This document shows positions 10,791 to 21,312 of a DNA stretch of 64,000 nucleotides, in pieces. Source of the DNA: Otis tarda (Eukaryota > Chordata > Aves > Otidiformes > Otididae); NCBI GenBank assembly GCA_026413225.1, contig JAPMTP010000095.1, positions 124,001-188,000 on the forward strand, in the 5' to 3' direction. Position 1 is the first letter of the stretch; the number at the start of each line of letters is the position of its first letter. Made by a program: the position numbers and the translations under genes. The notes under the pieces were generated by a model. That model had not been told where the DNA came from. It worked only from the letters and a program-made list of their open reading frames with translations, and searched no databases.

Positions 10791-11532
10791 TTATTGGCTC
10801 TTTTCACCTAAAATTAGATCTCCTTGAGGTACACATCGGACTTCCCCATCCTCCTGCATTACCCACCAAGTACACCCAGGTCCTTGAGCAAAAGCAATCC
10901 CATGCACGGGTTTGCCTTTGCCCAGGGGAGAAATGACCCAGACTGTCTTCCCCAGTATATTCCTCACATGCACCACAGGGACTTTATCCCCTTCAACAGT
11001 ACGCAGCCGTTCAGATTGGGCAGGGCCAGCTCGATTGGTGGACTACCCGAGTGTTGACTAGCCAAGCGGCTTTTGCTAAATGTTTGTCCCAGTTTTTGAA
11101 GGTTCCACCACCCATTGCTTTCAGTGTCGTTTTCAGCAGCCCATTGTACCTTTCAATTCTTCCACAGGCTGGTGCGTGATAGGGGATGTGGTATACCCAC
11201 TCGATGCCGTGCTCTTTGGCCCAGGTGTCTGTGAGGTTGTTTCGGAAGCGGGTACCATTGTCTGATTCAATTCTTTCTGGAGTGCCATGTCGCCATAAGA
11301 CTTGTTTCTCAAGGCCCAGGATGGTGTTCCGGGCAGCGGCATGGGGCACAGGATATGTTTCCAGCCATCCGGTGGTTGCTTCTACCATTGTAAGCACATA
11401 GCGCTTGCCTTGGCGGGTTTGTGGGAGTGGAATGTAATCAACTGGCCAGGCCTCTCCATATTTACACTGCAGCCATTGTCCTCCATAGCACAGAGGCTTT
11501 AACCGCTTGGCTTGCTTGATTGCAGCACACAT
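10791..11532 (-). mobile_element. pol: ERVL-like endogenous retrovirus integrase fragment
   Basis: The open frame at 11011-11532 has an integrase catalytic core: an Asp in a VDYIP context, an Asp in ESDNG and a Glu in RIERYNG give the D-D-E triad. The C-terminal integrase part continues in another frame at 10791-10976 (GKTVWV, DLILGE), so there is a frameshift near 11000. It has no zinc-binding N-terminus and no reverse transcriptase upstream, so it is a fragment. The second copy at 44290-45031 is nearly identical and carries the same frame break. Confidence 0.75.
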
Positions 11533-11687
11533 TTCCCATTCGTGGATAACCTGTTGTAAGGGTCGGTCAGAAAATCAGTATTGTCTCAGCCTTGTCATCG
11601 AGGACTTCCAGGTGGACTGTGGACTTGATCTGGCCTAAAAGGTAGGCTCACAACTGGACATGAGTTGCTGCCAGCAGCCTGCCTGAG

Positions 11688-12366
11688 ATGCAGTTGTTTT
11701 TTTCCGGGGAACAGAACGGAACTGTTATGGACAAGGCCGACTCTGGCCTAACAACAAAATGTACAACACCCTTGAGATGGCGGACAGAGTGGCGCGGAGG
11801 TGCCACGGCTCAGCCCTGTTGTCAAAAACTGCCAGAGATAACCGTGCAGCTGCTATCGAGGAGGATGGAAAATATTGAAAACAAAACTATTGATGCTCTA
11901 CAAGGGCTGCAAACTGAAGTATCCAGCTTGTCAAAAGTAGTTTTACAGAATCGGATGGCCCTGGACCTATTTTTGGCCTCGCAAGGGGGTTGGCACAGTC
12001 ATTAACACAAGCTGTTGTATGTATCTAGATCAGAGTGGTAGGATCTCCACAGATCTAAAAGAGATTCGGGAGCAGACTAAAAGCTTACGTGAGGTCACCA
12101 AGGATGATACTTCACGGGGCTTTGAAGATGTGTGGAACAAACTTACTTCTCGGCTTCCCAGTCTCACACGGCTGAAACAATTATTTACGGCTGCTACGTT
12201 GCTTGGTTTGCTCATTTTCCTTACTTGCAGTCTAATTCAATGTGCTTCCTGGTGCTGTGAAAGGGCCACAGGGAGTTACGAAGAACAGAAATCACATAAA
12301 CTTAAATATCGAGTAGAATCAGGCAAGGATTTTAAAAGGACCATCAAAACCAACGGGATTCTCTAA
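11688..12366 (+). mobile_element. env: Class I ERV envelope transmembrane-subunit remnant
   Basis: Two overlapping frames (11688-12005 and 12019-12366) encode the C-terminal part of a retroviral envelope TM subunit. They hold a heptad-rich helix, the conserved QNRxALD-type region, a cysteine cluster, a second helix, a hydrophobic membrane segment (about 12175-12255) and a short tail. The frame is broken just after the QNR region in a G run near 11985-11995, and that run differs in length between this copy and the one at 45187-45866. The surface subunit is absent. This is a non-functional relic. Confidence 0.7.
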
Positions 12367-12407
12367 ATTTTGCAAAAGAATTTGCAATGATCTTTAAAAA
12401 GGGGAGT

Positions 12408-13183
12408 TGAAGAGGAGACCTAGAAGAATAAAGGACTAATCAGAATAATAATAAAATTATTAAGCAATAAAACAAGTAGCTTTATAATAAAACAGTAGTT
12501 TTTGTATAGCCTAGCAGGACCCCTGCAGAACAATTTAATTCTTGTGCAAAAGTACAAACCACTAACCTCGAGAGAAAGAACAGCAGAGTCAGAAATTTAC
12601 CATAACAAGGTACTTTCAGAATGCCCCAGCAGGTGCTGGGATGAGTCCCATGGGAACATCCTGAGGGAGCACAGACACACGAGTGAAACCAAGAGAAGGG
12701 GGCTTCAGGGGTTTAGAAGCAACTGCTGGGGTGGAACAACCAAGGACACTGGGAACCAACACAGACAAGTCGCTAAGAAGCTGCCTTGGCAGCAAGAAGA
12801 AAGAAAAACAAAAGTCTGAGTTCACGCAGCGCACACGGTGATGAAGAGGAGGAAACAACCACCGGCTGAAGTAAACGACCAGCAGAGGGACTGCGACTCC
12901 TGAGAACAGACACGGGAGGACGCAGAGACTGGGGAAGAACCTGTCTCACCTGGGTGGAAACTTACGAGAATGATTTCTCGAAAAACTAACGACTATGTCA
13001 CCAAATCCTCGGGAATTCTACGAATCTGTGTGTCTGCGATGCACAAATCTTGTACCTGTCGCTCATCACGGCGCAGGCGTTTGGAGGAGCGATCCCCCGC
13101 GTGCCCGGCGCTGTAATAAAGAATACCTGCTTAATAGTTACCTGGACTACGAAGTTTCTTTTCTCAGAGCTTTTTCGGCTTCA
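12408..13183 (+). mobile_element. 3' LTR of class I ERV
   Basis: A purine-rich tract (ttaaaaaggggag, 12393-12406) precedes a roughly 776-bp LTR that begins TGAAG and ends CTTCA, an inverted terminal repeat. An AATAAA lies at 13115-13120, followed by a short R/U5. The 5' partner is absent. The region before the AATAAA resembles that of the other LTR family in this window (14740-15492), so the two families are related. The second copy is at 45910-46686. Confidence 0.65.
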
Positions 13184-14015
13184 GCAGCGTGGCCCTGCCG
13201 CCCCGTCCCGTGCAAGCCTTCCCCCGGCTGCAGCGCGCTTCCTCGCTCTCGCTCCCCTCCTCTCCGATTTGCCGTGCGCATCCGTCCCTCTGCCTCTCCC
13301 CGGGAAGCTCCCAAAGGGGAACATCACCCCCGCAGGGACCAAAAGCCCTCCCGGGCCCTGCTGTACCCGGCACAGCCGCATCGGCGCGTCGAGGCGCAAC
13401 CTGCGCGTCTCGCTGCCGCGTCCAGGGCCGGGGTGCCAGCCTCCGGGAAGAAGCGGGAGAACAGGGGGGCTCCTCGCCCTGGGGAGGGCACGCTGGCACC
13501 CCAACAGCCCCCCAGCCTCGGGCTTCGGGCCTCGCCGCGCCCAGCTCGGCCCTGCAGGGACTTTCCCGGCCGGAGCGAGGGGCTGCAGCAGACCGCGGCC
13601 GTGCCTTCGCCGGCGGGAGCTGCCCGCACAAAGCGCCCGACGGGCTCTGCGGGGACGCTCCGGGTCACCCCGCTCGCCCCCGGCTACTCACGCGCATCCC
13701 GGCGTGACCGTGGCCGAAGCCACCCCGCTTTCGCTCTCCCGCCCAGAAATTTCCAGGGCTCGATGCTTGCCCGGGGCCGGGCTGCCGGAGTCACGCTCCG
13801 CCGTGCGCGGCGGCGCGCAGCGCGGTCGGGTGCCTGGGACACGCCGCAGCCCCGGGGGGCTGCACCGCGGGCGGAAAAATGGGGGCCCCCTCGGCGCAGC
13901 GGCAACGCGGGGGTCCCTTGCCATCTCCACCGGCCCCAGCGCAAGGGGCCAGGGCCCCCCGTCCCCCGAGATGGGCGGGGGTCCGTTCTGCGGGGGTGCA
14001 GAGGGGACCCTGCTG
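13184..14015. other. Very GC-rich CpG-dense stretch
   Basis: This region has no convincing gene. Long open frames exist on both strands only because stop codons are rare in such GC-rich DNA. It abuts the LTR on the left and the minisatellite on the right and is repeated at 46687-47517. It could be intron 1 or CpG-island DNA of the EFHD2-like gene whose first exon is at 21.05-21.3 kb. That is an inference from order only. Confidence 0.4.
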
Positions 14016-14739
14016 TAAGGGGCTGGGGGACGGCGTCCCCTGCAAGGTGCCGGGGAGGGGGAAAATCCCGGGGATCCCTCCCGCAAGGAGCGCGGGTGGG
14101 GGGTGTCCCAGCCATCCCTCTGCAAAAGGCTGGGGTGGTGGGGAAGCCTCCTGCAAGGAGCTGGGGGGATGTTAGGGGGTCCCCCTGCACGGAATGGCGG
14201 GGGGGGGGCCCTGTAAGGAGCCTGGGGGGGGATCCCTCCAGCAAAGATTTAGGGGGTCCCCCTTGCAAGGAGCTGGAGAGATCCCGGGGGTCCTTCCTAC
14301 AAAGAATGGGGGGTGCCTCCTGCTAGACATGGGGGGTCCCTCCTGCAAGGAGCCTCGGGGGGATCTGGGGGTCCTTCTGTAAAATATGGGGGAGTCTCTC
14401 CTGCAAGGAGCTAGGGGGTCCTGCAGGTCCTTTCTGCAAGGAGTAGGGGGATTCTTCCTGCTAGGAATGCGGGGGAGGACCTCCTGCAAGGAGCTGGGGA
14501 AGTGCTGGGGGTCCTTCCTGCAAAAAATGAGGGGGTCCCTCCTGCAAGGAGCTGTGGGGGATCCTCCAGGTCGTTCCTGCAAGGAATGAGGGGGGATCTC
14601 TCCTGCAAGGAACTGGGGAGGACCTCGGGGTCGTCCTGCAAGAAACAGCGGGGTCCCTTCAGCGAGGAGCTGGAGGGGTCCTGGGGGTTCCTCCTGCAAA
14701 AAGTGCGGGGTCTTTTCTACAAGAAGCCTGGGGTCCTTC
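14016..14739. repeat. G-rich minisatellite, ctgcaaggagctggggg-type
   Basis: More than 20 imperfect units of about 25-35 bp occur, built on tcctgcaaggagctgggg with variants such as ctgcaaaaaatgaggg and ctgctaggaatgcggg. Runs of four or more G recur, so G-quadruplexes are possible on the plus strand. Open frames through it are by-products of the repeat. Sister arrays are at 20586-20995 and 47518-48241. Confidence 0.85.
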
Positions 14740-15492
14740 TGTTACAAGTATTACGAGTTAAAGCGAGCTGATTATTAGTTTGCTGCTGCGCCTCCTATCT
14801 CGATCTGGGTATCGAGGACTTTAATCAGTAGAATTATAATCAATCCTATTATCAACCAATGACTGATAATAGCAAAATACTTAATCAATATGACTCCGGA
14901 ATATCAATATGGGGTGATTCTTGCTAACTCTAGAACTCTAGTCACATGGGTTAAATTTTACATGAAATATCCTTAGAGGGAATGGGGAGTCTTAGAACTG
15001 TTACACCACCTCGTTTATTGGAAGTTAGCCTAACGTGTCTGGGGTAGTTAGGAGAGTGGCAGAACCAGGCACCAACTGTGCAGCTTGGGCCTTGAGCCAT
15101 CACTTTCAAGCCAGAAGATTCAAGGGCAGGGCGACCTTGTTCTCAAGACTATCTAAGGAAGATTTAAGGGGAGTTCGACCAGCGAATTCGAGGAGGGGGC
15201 GCTCTGACGACCCCCAAGACCACCAGAAGACCCTCGACTCAAAAGACTGAGCATGCGCGAGTGGGTGGGGAAATATTATAATGATTTATCAGCAATTTAT
15301 TGTTTATGTATAACATTTCTCGTAAATCTAGTGAATATGTGTATCGAATGTGTATTTAACTGCGCTGTTGGATCAGACAGGTGCGCACGCTGGGTGGAGC
15401 GATCCCCCGTGTGCCCAGCGCTGCAACAAAGAAGTGCCTGCTTCTGAACTTCACATTGCTGTTAAGGAGTTTTATTCCGGATTTCGGTAACA
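14740..15492 (+). mobile_element. 5' LTR of class I provirus
   Basis: This 753-bp LTR starts TGTTAC and ends GTAACA. It shares an R-region phrase (gagcgatcccccgtgtgccc) with the LTR at 12408-13183. A primer-binding site follows after four bases. The left flank is minisatellite. The second copy is at 48242-48993. Confidence 0.75.
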
Positions 15493-15496
15493 GTTT

Positions 15497-15514
15497 TGGC
15501 GACCCAGGTGGGAC
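15497..15514 (+). other. Primer-binding site of provirus
   Basis: tggcgacccaggtgggac begins with TGG four bases after the LTR end, as a tRNA primer site should. I did not assign the tRNA with confidence. Confidence 0.5.
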
Positions 15515-16750
15515 CTTGCGAATGAGACTGGACGAGATCGAGTGTCGATCGAACTCCGGCCGGCACCGAGGCATTCTCGGGGAGACCCATCGCTTTCGAC
15601 TCACAAAGCTCCTCGCAACGTTCCCTGGAGAAAAGGGTAAGGCTCTTCTTCTTTGAAATCTGTCTGCTCTGGATAGCCTGCCCGTAAGGCGCGGCGAAAG
15701 CTTCGCAGGGTTGGGGCTCAGGGGGTACCTGTTTGGTTTGGGAGCCTAGGCCTCTGCCTGCAAGTCATAAGCGAAAGCTATTGCTGGGTTGGACATCTGT
15801 GTATTTGGGACCATTGTCATTTGCATTTGTTTGGTTTGTGTATTTGGACAACTGTCATTTGCATTTATCTGGTATTTGGCATTTGGTCTAAGCTGTTTAA
15901 GAGTAAGAGTACGGGAAGTATTGGTAAGATTTGTACATAGCTTGGAAAGGGGCCCCAGGGTGTTTTAGAAGTGATTTCCAAGCTGGTAATTGTTGCTTCA
16001 ACGCATTTGGGGTTTTAAACTTTTCTTGGTGACGGGATTGACTTTGTCTGTAGAACAGTGTTATTGTCTTTTTGGTACCAAAAACTCTTTTGTAAAGTAT
16101 GGGAAAACACGTACCTTCTATGTCTACCTCAATGGGAGGGGAAATATGAATGAAGTCTCCACTGGGATGTGTTCTTAAACATTGGGAGGATATAAGGGGA
16201 GACCCAATGACTAGGAAAAAAAAATTGATACAATATTTTACAGTTGATGTTATCTTGTAGAAGGGAAGGAAAGTGAGATGTGGTCCCCTATGTTGATTTG
16301 TTCTTTACTTTGAGAAATCAAGGATCTGATGGTTTTGGAATAAAAAAAAAAAAAAAAAGGAAAAAGGTTGAAAAGATCTTGTTTGGCTTGTAGTGTAGAA
16401 AGTGGTGTTTAAAATGTGGAACTGAAGAGGAAGACAGAATTCATGTGTTAAATTTCTGTGTTATCTTTATGTGTTGTCTGTAAGTGTTGATGCAGGTTTA
16501 ACAAATGAAACAGTAGAAAAAGGGGGCAGAACACCGAAGCCCTGGTGGGAGCTGTAGAGTGGGACAGTTGAATGATGAGGGATTCAGTCCTGTCGCAGGG
16601 AGAACTGGAAGCCGACAAGACCAGACAGAACAAGGAGCGGCTCAAGCCCTGCCCCCCACTTGGACAAGCAGTAGGGGAACAAACCGGGGATGAGGTCGGG
16701 GTGTGGTAGAGGAATGGATAAAATAACCGCAATAGGAGTGAGATTGGGAA
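15515..16750 (+). mobile_element. Provirus leader and decayed gag region
   Basis: This is the position of leader and gag. No frame of useful length survives, and no matrix or capsid motif could be read. A run of A lies at 16339-16357. The matching stretch in the second provirus is 49016-50250. Confidence 0.45.
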
Positions 16751-16757
16751 AATCAGT

Positions 16758-17150
16758 GTGCAAAGCGTGAAGAATGGTGGCATTGGAAAAATGAATGTCC
16801 TTATTCTGAAAAAGAAACAAAAACCTGGCAGCAGAGCAGATGCCTTTGTCAGAGGTGCAAAGAGGACTGGGGGAGAATTCCCCAGCAGAACCCCTGGTTA
16901 CAATCCAGCTGGGGACCCAAACCATGGGATTTTTTTGGTTGATAGTGGAGCTATCTATTCAGTTTTAAGTACTTGTAGAAGAAAATTGAGTAAAAAGCAT
17001 GTAGACCAAATTGGTGCCACAGGGAAAGCTGAAAAGAAATTTTTCTTTCAATCCTTAACTTTAAGGTGGGTAAACAATGGGGAATTGGCCAATTTTTCTA
17101 TATACCAGAGTGTCCTGTTGCCTTATTGGGGAGAGATTTATTGAGCAAAT
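16758..17150 (+). mobile_element. gag-pro: Provirus nucleocapsid/protease remnant
   Basis: In one frame near 16765-16800 the remains of a single zinc knuckle can be read (HWKNECP). Further on, a VDSGAIYSVLS motif marks an aspartic protease active site in which the usual DTGA is DSGA, followed by the region leading into the protease end. The frames do not join. Nucleocapsid followed by protease in this order is typical of class I (gammaretrovirus-like) elements. Confidence 0.6.
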
Positions 17151-17230
17151 TGAAAGCACAAATTAGTTTTTAAAACTGTGAAATTCAATTAAATATACCC
17201 TAATCAAAAGCCAGAGAGGCAAGAATTTTT

Positions 17231-18530
17231 ATGTTACAGACAACTTCAGAGCCATGTGAAATCCCTCAAGAAGTGGACAATGCAGTAACTCCTTTGGTGT
17301 GGGCTGGCGAAGTTCCCGGACATTCAAAAGCAGCAGAACCGGTAAAGATTTTTCTAAAGGAAAGTACCAAACGGCTAAGACAAAAGCAGTACCCTTTAAA
17401 ATTAGAAGCTGGAAGAGGCCTTGAGAAAATAATTGAATTTTTTTTTAAATATTGACTGTTAGTCAAATGTGAATCAGTATTCAATACTCCCATTTTACCT
17501 GTGAAAAAGCCAGAAAGTGGAGAATATAGGTTAGTACAAGATTTTAATAGCAATAAATTTAATAGTTCAAGATATTCACCCCTTAGTGGCAAACCCGTAT
17601 ACCTTGTTGAGAGCTTTAAAAGAAAATCACAAGTGGTTCACAGTATTGGACTTATAGAATGCCTTTTTCTGTATTTCCCGTGACAAAAACAGTCAGGCAT
17701 ATTTTGCCTTTGAACTGGAAAATCCCACAACTGGGCAGAAGACTCAGCTCACCTGGGTAGTGCTACCTCAAGGATTTAAAAATAGCCCAACGATCTTTGG
17801 AAATCAATTGGCTAAGGAATTAGAAACACGCAAAATAATTTATCCTGAAAGACTGGTGTTGCAATACGTAGATGACATTTTAATAGCCACAGAGAAGAAT
17901 ATTTCAACTTGACTACTAACCTGCTAAATTTCTTGGGCCAAAGTGCTAACAGATTTTCCAAGAAGCAAGCACAGATTGGAAAAGAGACTGTCATGTATTT
18001 GGGATTTGAAGTTACACAGGGACAAAGACGACTTGGAAATGAGAGAAAAGAGGCAATTTGCTAAATGCCGGAGCCAAAAGGAGCTGCAAACATTTCTGGG
18101 AATGGCTGGCTGGTGTCACCTGTGGATTAAAGGAATCAAAGGAGGGACCCCTTGTGTGGGGACCTGAAGTTCGAAAGGCATTCCAGAATGTGAAGGCAGC
18201 TCTGATGTCCACTCCTGCTCTAGGGTTGCCTGATTTAACCAAACCCTTTGAACTGTTTGTTCATGAAAGACAACACTCGGCTCTCAGCAAAATCCTTTCT
18301 CAGAAAAATGGAGCATGAAGAAGACCGGTTGGTTATTTCTCCACACAATTGGACAATGTTAGCCAAGGATGACCAGGTTGTCTATGAGCTGTAGCAGCAA
18401 CTGTCCTTCTGATTTAAGAAGCTCGTAAGCTGACAACGGGACAGCCAAGAACAGTTTATGTACCGCATATGGTACTTTCTGTTCCGGAACAGAGAGGAGG
18501 ACACTGGTTATCCCCAAGCAGGATGCTCAA
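17231..18530 (+). mobile_element. pol: Provirus reverse transcriptase/RNase H remnant
   Basis: Broken frames cover reverse transcriptase. VKKPESGEYRLVQDF is followed, in other frames, by LPQGFKNSP and a YVDD active-site box at 17865-17876. Connection-domain and early RNase H sequence follow (LFVHERQH near 18250). Several stops and shifts separate the pieces. The second copy has its YVDD at 51362-51373. Confidence 0.75.
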
Positions 18531-18536
18531 ACATCA

Positions 18537-19450
18537 TAGAATCATAGAATCATAGAATGGTTAGAGTTGGAAGGGACCTTCAAAGGTCATCTAGTCCAAC
18601 CCCCTGCAAGAGCAGGGACATCCCTGACTAGATCAGGTTGCTCAGAGCCTCATCCAGCCTGGCCTTGAACATTTCCAGGGATGGGGCATCCACCACCTCT
18701 CTGGGCAACCTGTTCCAGTGCTCTACAACTCTCATTGTAAAAAATTTTTTTCTAATATCTAATCTAAACCTACCTCCTTCTAATTTAAACCCATTACCCC
18801 TTGTCCTATCACAACAGGCCCTACTGAACAGCTTCTCCCCATCTTTCCTGTAGGCCCCCTTGAGGTATTGGAAGACCGCTATCAGGTCTCCCCGGAGCCT
18901 CCTCTTCTCCAGGCTGAACAGCCCCAACTCTCTCAGCCTGTCCTCATAGGAGAGGTGCTCCAGCCCTCTGATCATCTTGGTGGCCCTTCTCTGGACCCTT
19001 TCCAACTGGTCCATGTCCTTCTTGTGTTGGGGACTCCAGAACTGGACGCAGTACTCCAGGTGGGGTCTCACCAGGGCAGAGTAGAGGGGCAGAATCACCT
19101 CCCTCGACCTGCTGGCCACGCTCCTCTTGATGCAGCCCAGGATGCGGTTGGCCTTCTGGGCTGCAAGGGCGCATTGCCCGCTCATGTTGAGCCTCTCGTC
19201 TACCAGCACTCCCAAGTCTTTCTCCTCAGGGCTGCTCTCAATCCATTCTCCGCCCAGCCTGTATTTGTGCCTGGGATTGCCACGACCCAGGTGCAGGACC
19301 TTGCACTTGGCCTGGTTGAACTTCATGAGGTTGGCACGGGCCCACCTCTCCAGCCTGTCAAGGTCCCTCTGGATGGCATCCCTCCCTTCCAGCGAGTCGA
19401 CGGCACCACACAGCTTGGTGTCATCGGCGAACTTGCTGAGGGTGCACTCT
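18537..19450 (-). mobile_element. CR1 LINE 3' end inserted in provirus
   Basis: This is an antisense CR1 fragment of about 914 bp. Its minus-strand frame covers the C-terminal part of the CR1 reverse transcriptase (FADDTKL box, then [19 protein letters not shown], and [20 protein letters not shown] at the end). It terminates in the CR1 3' repeat (atagaatcatagaatcatag at 18537-18556). The apparent start codon of the frame lies in flanking provirus DNA, so it is 5'-truncated. The short match ATCA on both sides (18533-18536, 19451-19454) may be the target duplication. The empty site is preserved in the second provirus at 52038-52041. Confidence 0.9.
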
Positions 19451-20517
19451 ATCAAATTGTCCTGTTGGAACAAGATGATGTCAAATTGAAAACAACTACA
19501 ACAATAAATCCTGCCATCTTTTTAAGTTCAACAGAACAGGAAGTTCTAAGTCACGACTGTCTACAGACCATCAAACAAGTTTATTCCAGCAGAAGTAACA
19601 GAAGAGTGAACATATTCCTGACCCAGAATTCGAGATACGTACTGATGGAAGCAGCTTCGTGAGAAACGGAACAAGATTGGCTGGATATGCAATAACAACA
19701 ACAAACTCTGTTAAAAGAAATAATATCATGGTTTGGAATCCCCAAAAGAATGTCATCAAATAGAGGTCCTCATTTTGTAGCTGAAATTATTCAAATATTG
19801 AGCAACATTCTGGGAATTAAATTGAATTTACACACTCCTTGAAGGCCACAATCTACTAGGTAAGTAAAATTTGTCAGAAAATATCTTTAAAATGGCCTCA
19901 TGCTCTTCCTTAAGCACTTCTGAGAATCAAGATTCAATCCAGATCTAAGACTAAAATTAGTCCATATGTTAATGTATGGAAAATCTTATCAGACTCCAGC
20001 CCTTGTTCAAAATGGGACTGTTCCTGGGGATAATGAAATGGAATTGTATTTGATACCCCTTGGAAGAACTCTGAATGCTTTAAAAGGATATGGAACTGCC
20101 ACAGAGCCTCTTTCTTTAGATTCCCCAGTTCACCATTTTCAACCAGATCATGTGTACCTGAAAATCTGGGAATCAGAATCTCTTCAATAAAAATGGAAAG
20201 AACCATATCAGGTGCTTCTAGCAACATATACAGCCCCTAAATTTGAAAATATTGATCCTTGGATTCATTATTTGAGAGTCAAGAAGCACTGCCTCCAAAA
20301 CAGAAACAATGGATTTCTAAAGAAACGTGTCATTTAAAGTTAACAGTCTCTCATTTTTAATGAATTAGACAAAATCATACCAAAATAATGAAATCTATGC
20401 AAGGGAATTTTAGTAGTAATGTTAATAATACTTTTTGTTTTACTGATTATGGAGATTACTTAGAAGTAAATGAGACTTACTGAAAAAAATTAAAGAAATC
20501 TCAAAGCGGGGAAATGA
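19451..20517 (+). mobile_element. pol: Provirus integrase remnant and env start
   Basis: Beyond the CR1 insertion, RNase H and integrase sequence continues in pieces. An integrase core segment lies at about 19735-19850, where the second catalytic Asp appears as Asn (SSNRGPHF). A C-terminal integrase segment is at 19966-20190, followed by the typical WIHY motif near 20265. Little envelope sequence follows. The element is heavily deleted before the 3' LTR remnant. Confidence 0.6.
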
Positions 20518-20585
20518 AATAAAGAAGTGCCTGCTTCTTACCTTCTCATTGCTGTTAAGGAGTTTTATTCCGGATTTCGGTAACA
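20518..20585 (+). mobile_element. 3' LTR remnant (R-U5 only)
   Basis: These 68 bp from AATAAA to GTAACA match the last part of the 5' LTR (15424-15492) with roughly five differences. U3 is missing. It joins directly to minisatellite at 20586. Confidence 0.7.
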
Positions 20586-20995
20586 TAAGGGGCTGGGGGA
20601 CGGCATCCCCTGCAAGGTGCCCGGGAGGGGAAAATCCCGGGGATCCCTCCCGCAAGGAGCGCGGGTGGGGGGTGTCCCAGCCATCCCTCTGCAAAAGGCT
20701 GGGGTGGTGGGGAAGCCTCCTGCAAGGAGCTGGGGGGTCCCCCTGCACGGAATGGGGGAGGGGGCTGCAAGGAGCCTGGGGGGATCCCTCCTGCAAAGAT
20801 TTAGGGGGTCCTTCCTGCAAGGAGCTGGGGATGTCCTGGGGGTCATCTTGCAAAAAAAAGAGGGGGTCCCTTCCGCAAAGACCTGGGCGGTTCCCGCAGG
20901 TTCTTCCTGTGAGGAATCGGGGGGGGTCCCTTCAGCCAGGAGCCTGGGATCTCTCCTGCTAGGAGCTGGGAGGGGACTGGGGTCCTTCCCCTAAG
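20586..20995. repeat. G-rich minisatellite, right of provirus
   Basis: This is the same unit family as 14016-14739. It restarts at the same first unit (taaggggctgggggacgg), so it is a partial duplicate of the left array and not its continuation across the insertion. Confidence 0.8.
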
Positions 20996-21046
20996 GTCTG
21001 GGGGTCCCGGGGACCCGTCCCCCGCAATCCGCCCCCCCGCACTCAC

Positions 21047-21312
21047 TGTCGGGAAAGCCGCTCCATGGCGCGCAGCTGCCGCCGGCTGCACTCCCGCAGC
21101 TCCCCGGCGGGGCTGAACACCCGCCGGCCGCCCCCCGGCCGAGCCCTCGCCCCCCAGCCGGCCCACCGGGCTCCCCGCTCCCCGCTCCGGGTTCCGCCGC
21201 CCCGACAGCTCCTCCGCCGCCGCCGCTGTCCGGGTGGCCCCCGCCCCGCCTGCGCCCACCCGCTGCGCCTCCTCCCGCAGCCCCGGGGCTCTCCCAGGGA
21301 TGCTGCTGCCAC
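21047..21312 (-). CDS. EFHD2: EFHD2-like first exon (partial)
   Basis: On the minus strand the end of this frame reads RRVFSPAGELRECSRRQLRA then MERLSRQ, followed by a GTGAGT donor (21041-21046). EFHD1/EFHD2 first exons end in a very similar stretch (RRVF-P--E--E-SR-Q---ME), just before the first EF-hand, with the codon split after two bases as here. EFHD2 is the neighbour of FHAD1 in vertebrates, and it lies here immediately downstream of FHAD1-B on the same strand. The EF-hand exons are not in the window; minisatellite and provirus follow. No clear ATG is visible in frame, and the N-terminal part is GC-rich and unlike EFHD2, so this may be diverged or dead. Confidence 0.5.

Larger units (their letters stand above)
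1..20430. repeat. Large segmental duplication, left copy (partner 35105-52276)
   Basis: Block 1-1078 matches 35105-36182. The range 3756-4950 matches 36179-37400, 4965-18532 matches 38466-52031, and 19451-19697 matches 52032-52276. Differences seen by eye are sparse. The exceptions are the 2.68 kb deletion and the 1.08 kb FHA-exon segment on the B side, and the CR1 insertion on the A side. Exact identity was not computed. Confidence 0.9.

Noticed and set aside
12995..14326. 443-codon plus-strand open frame
   Set aside because: It starts inside an LTR and ends in the minisatellite; it is Arg/Pro/Ala-rich sequence expected from very GC-rich DNA.
14172..14771. Repetitive open frames across the minisatellite
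   Set aside because: They are by-products of a tandem repeat, differ between copies by frame shifts, and have no start or splice context.
18628..19473. Intact-looking 281-codon CR1 frame as a gene
   Set aside because: The apparent start is in flanking provirus DNA; the element is 5'-truncated CR1.
18868..19662. 264-codon plus-strand frame
   Set aside because: It is the antisense of the CR1 reverse transcriptase.
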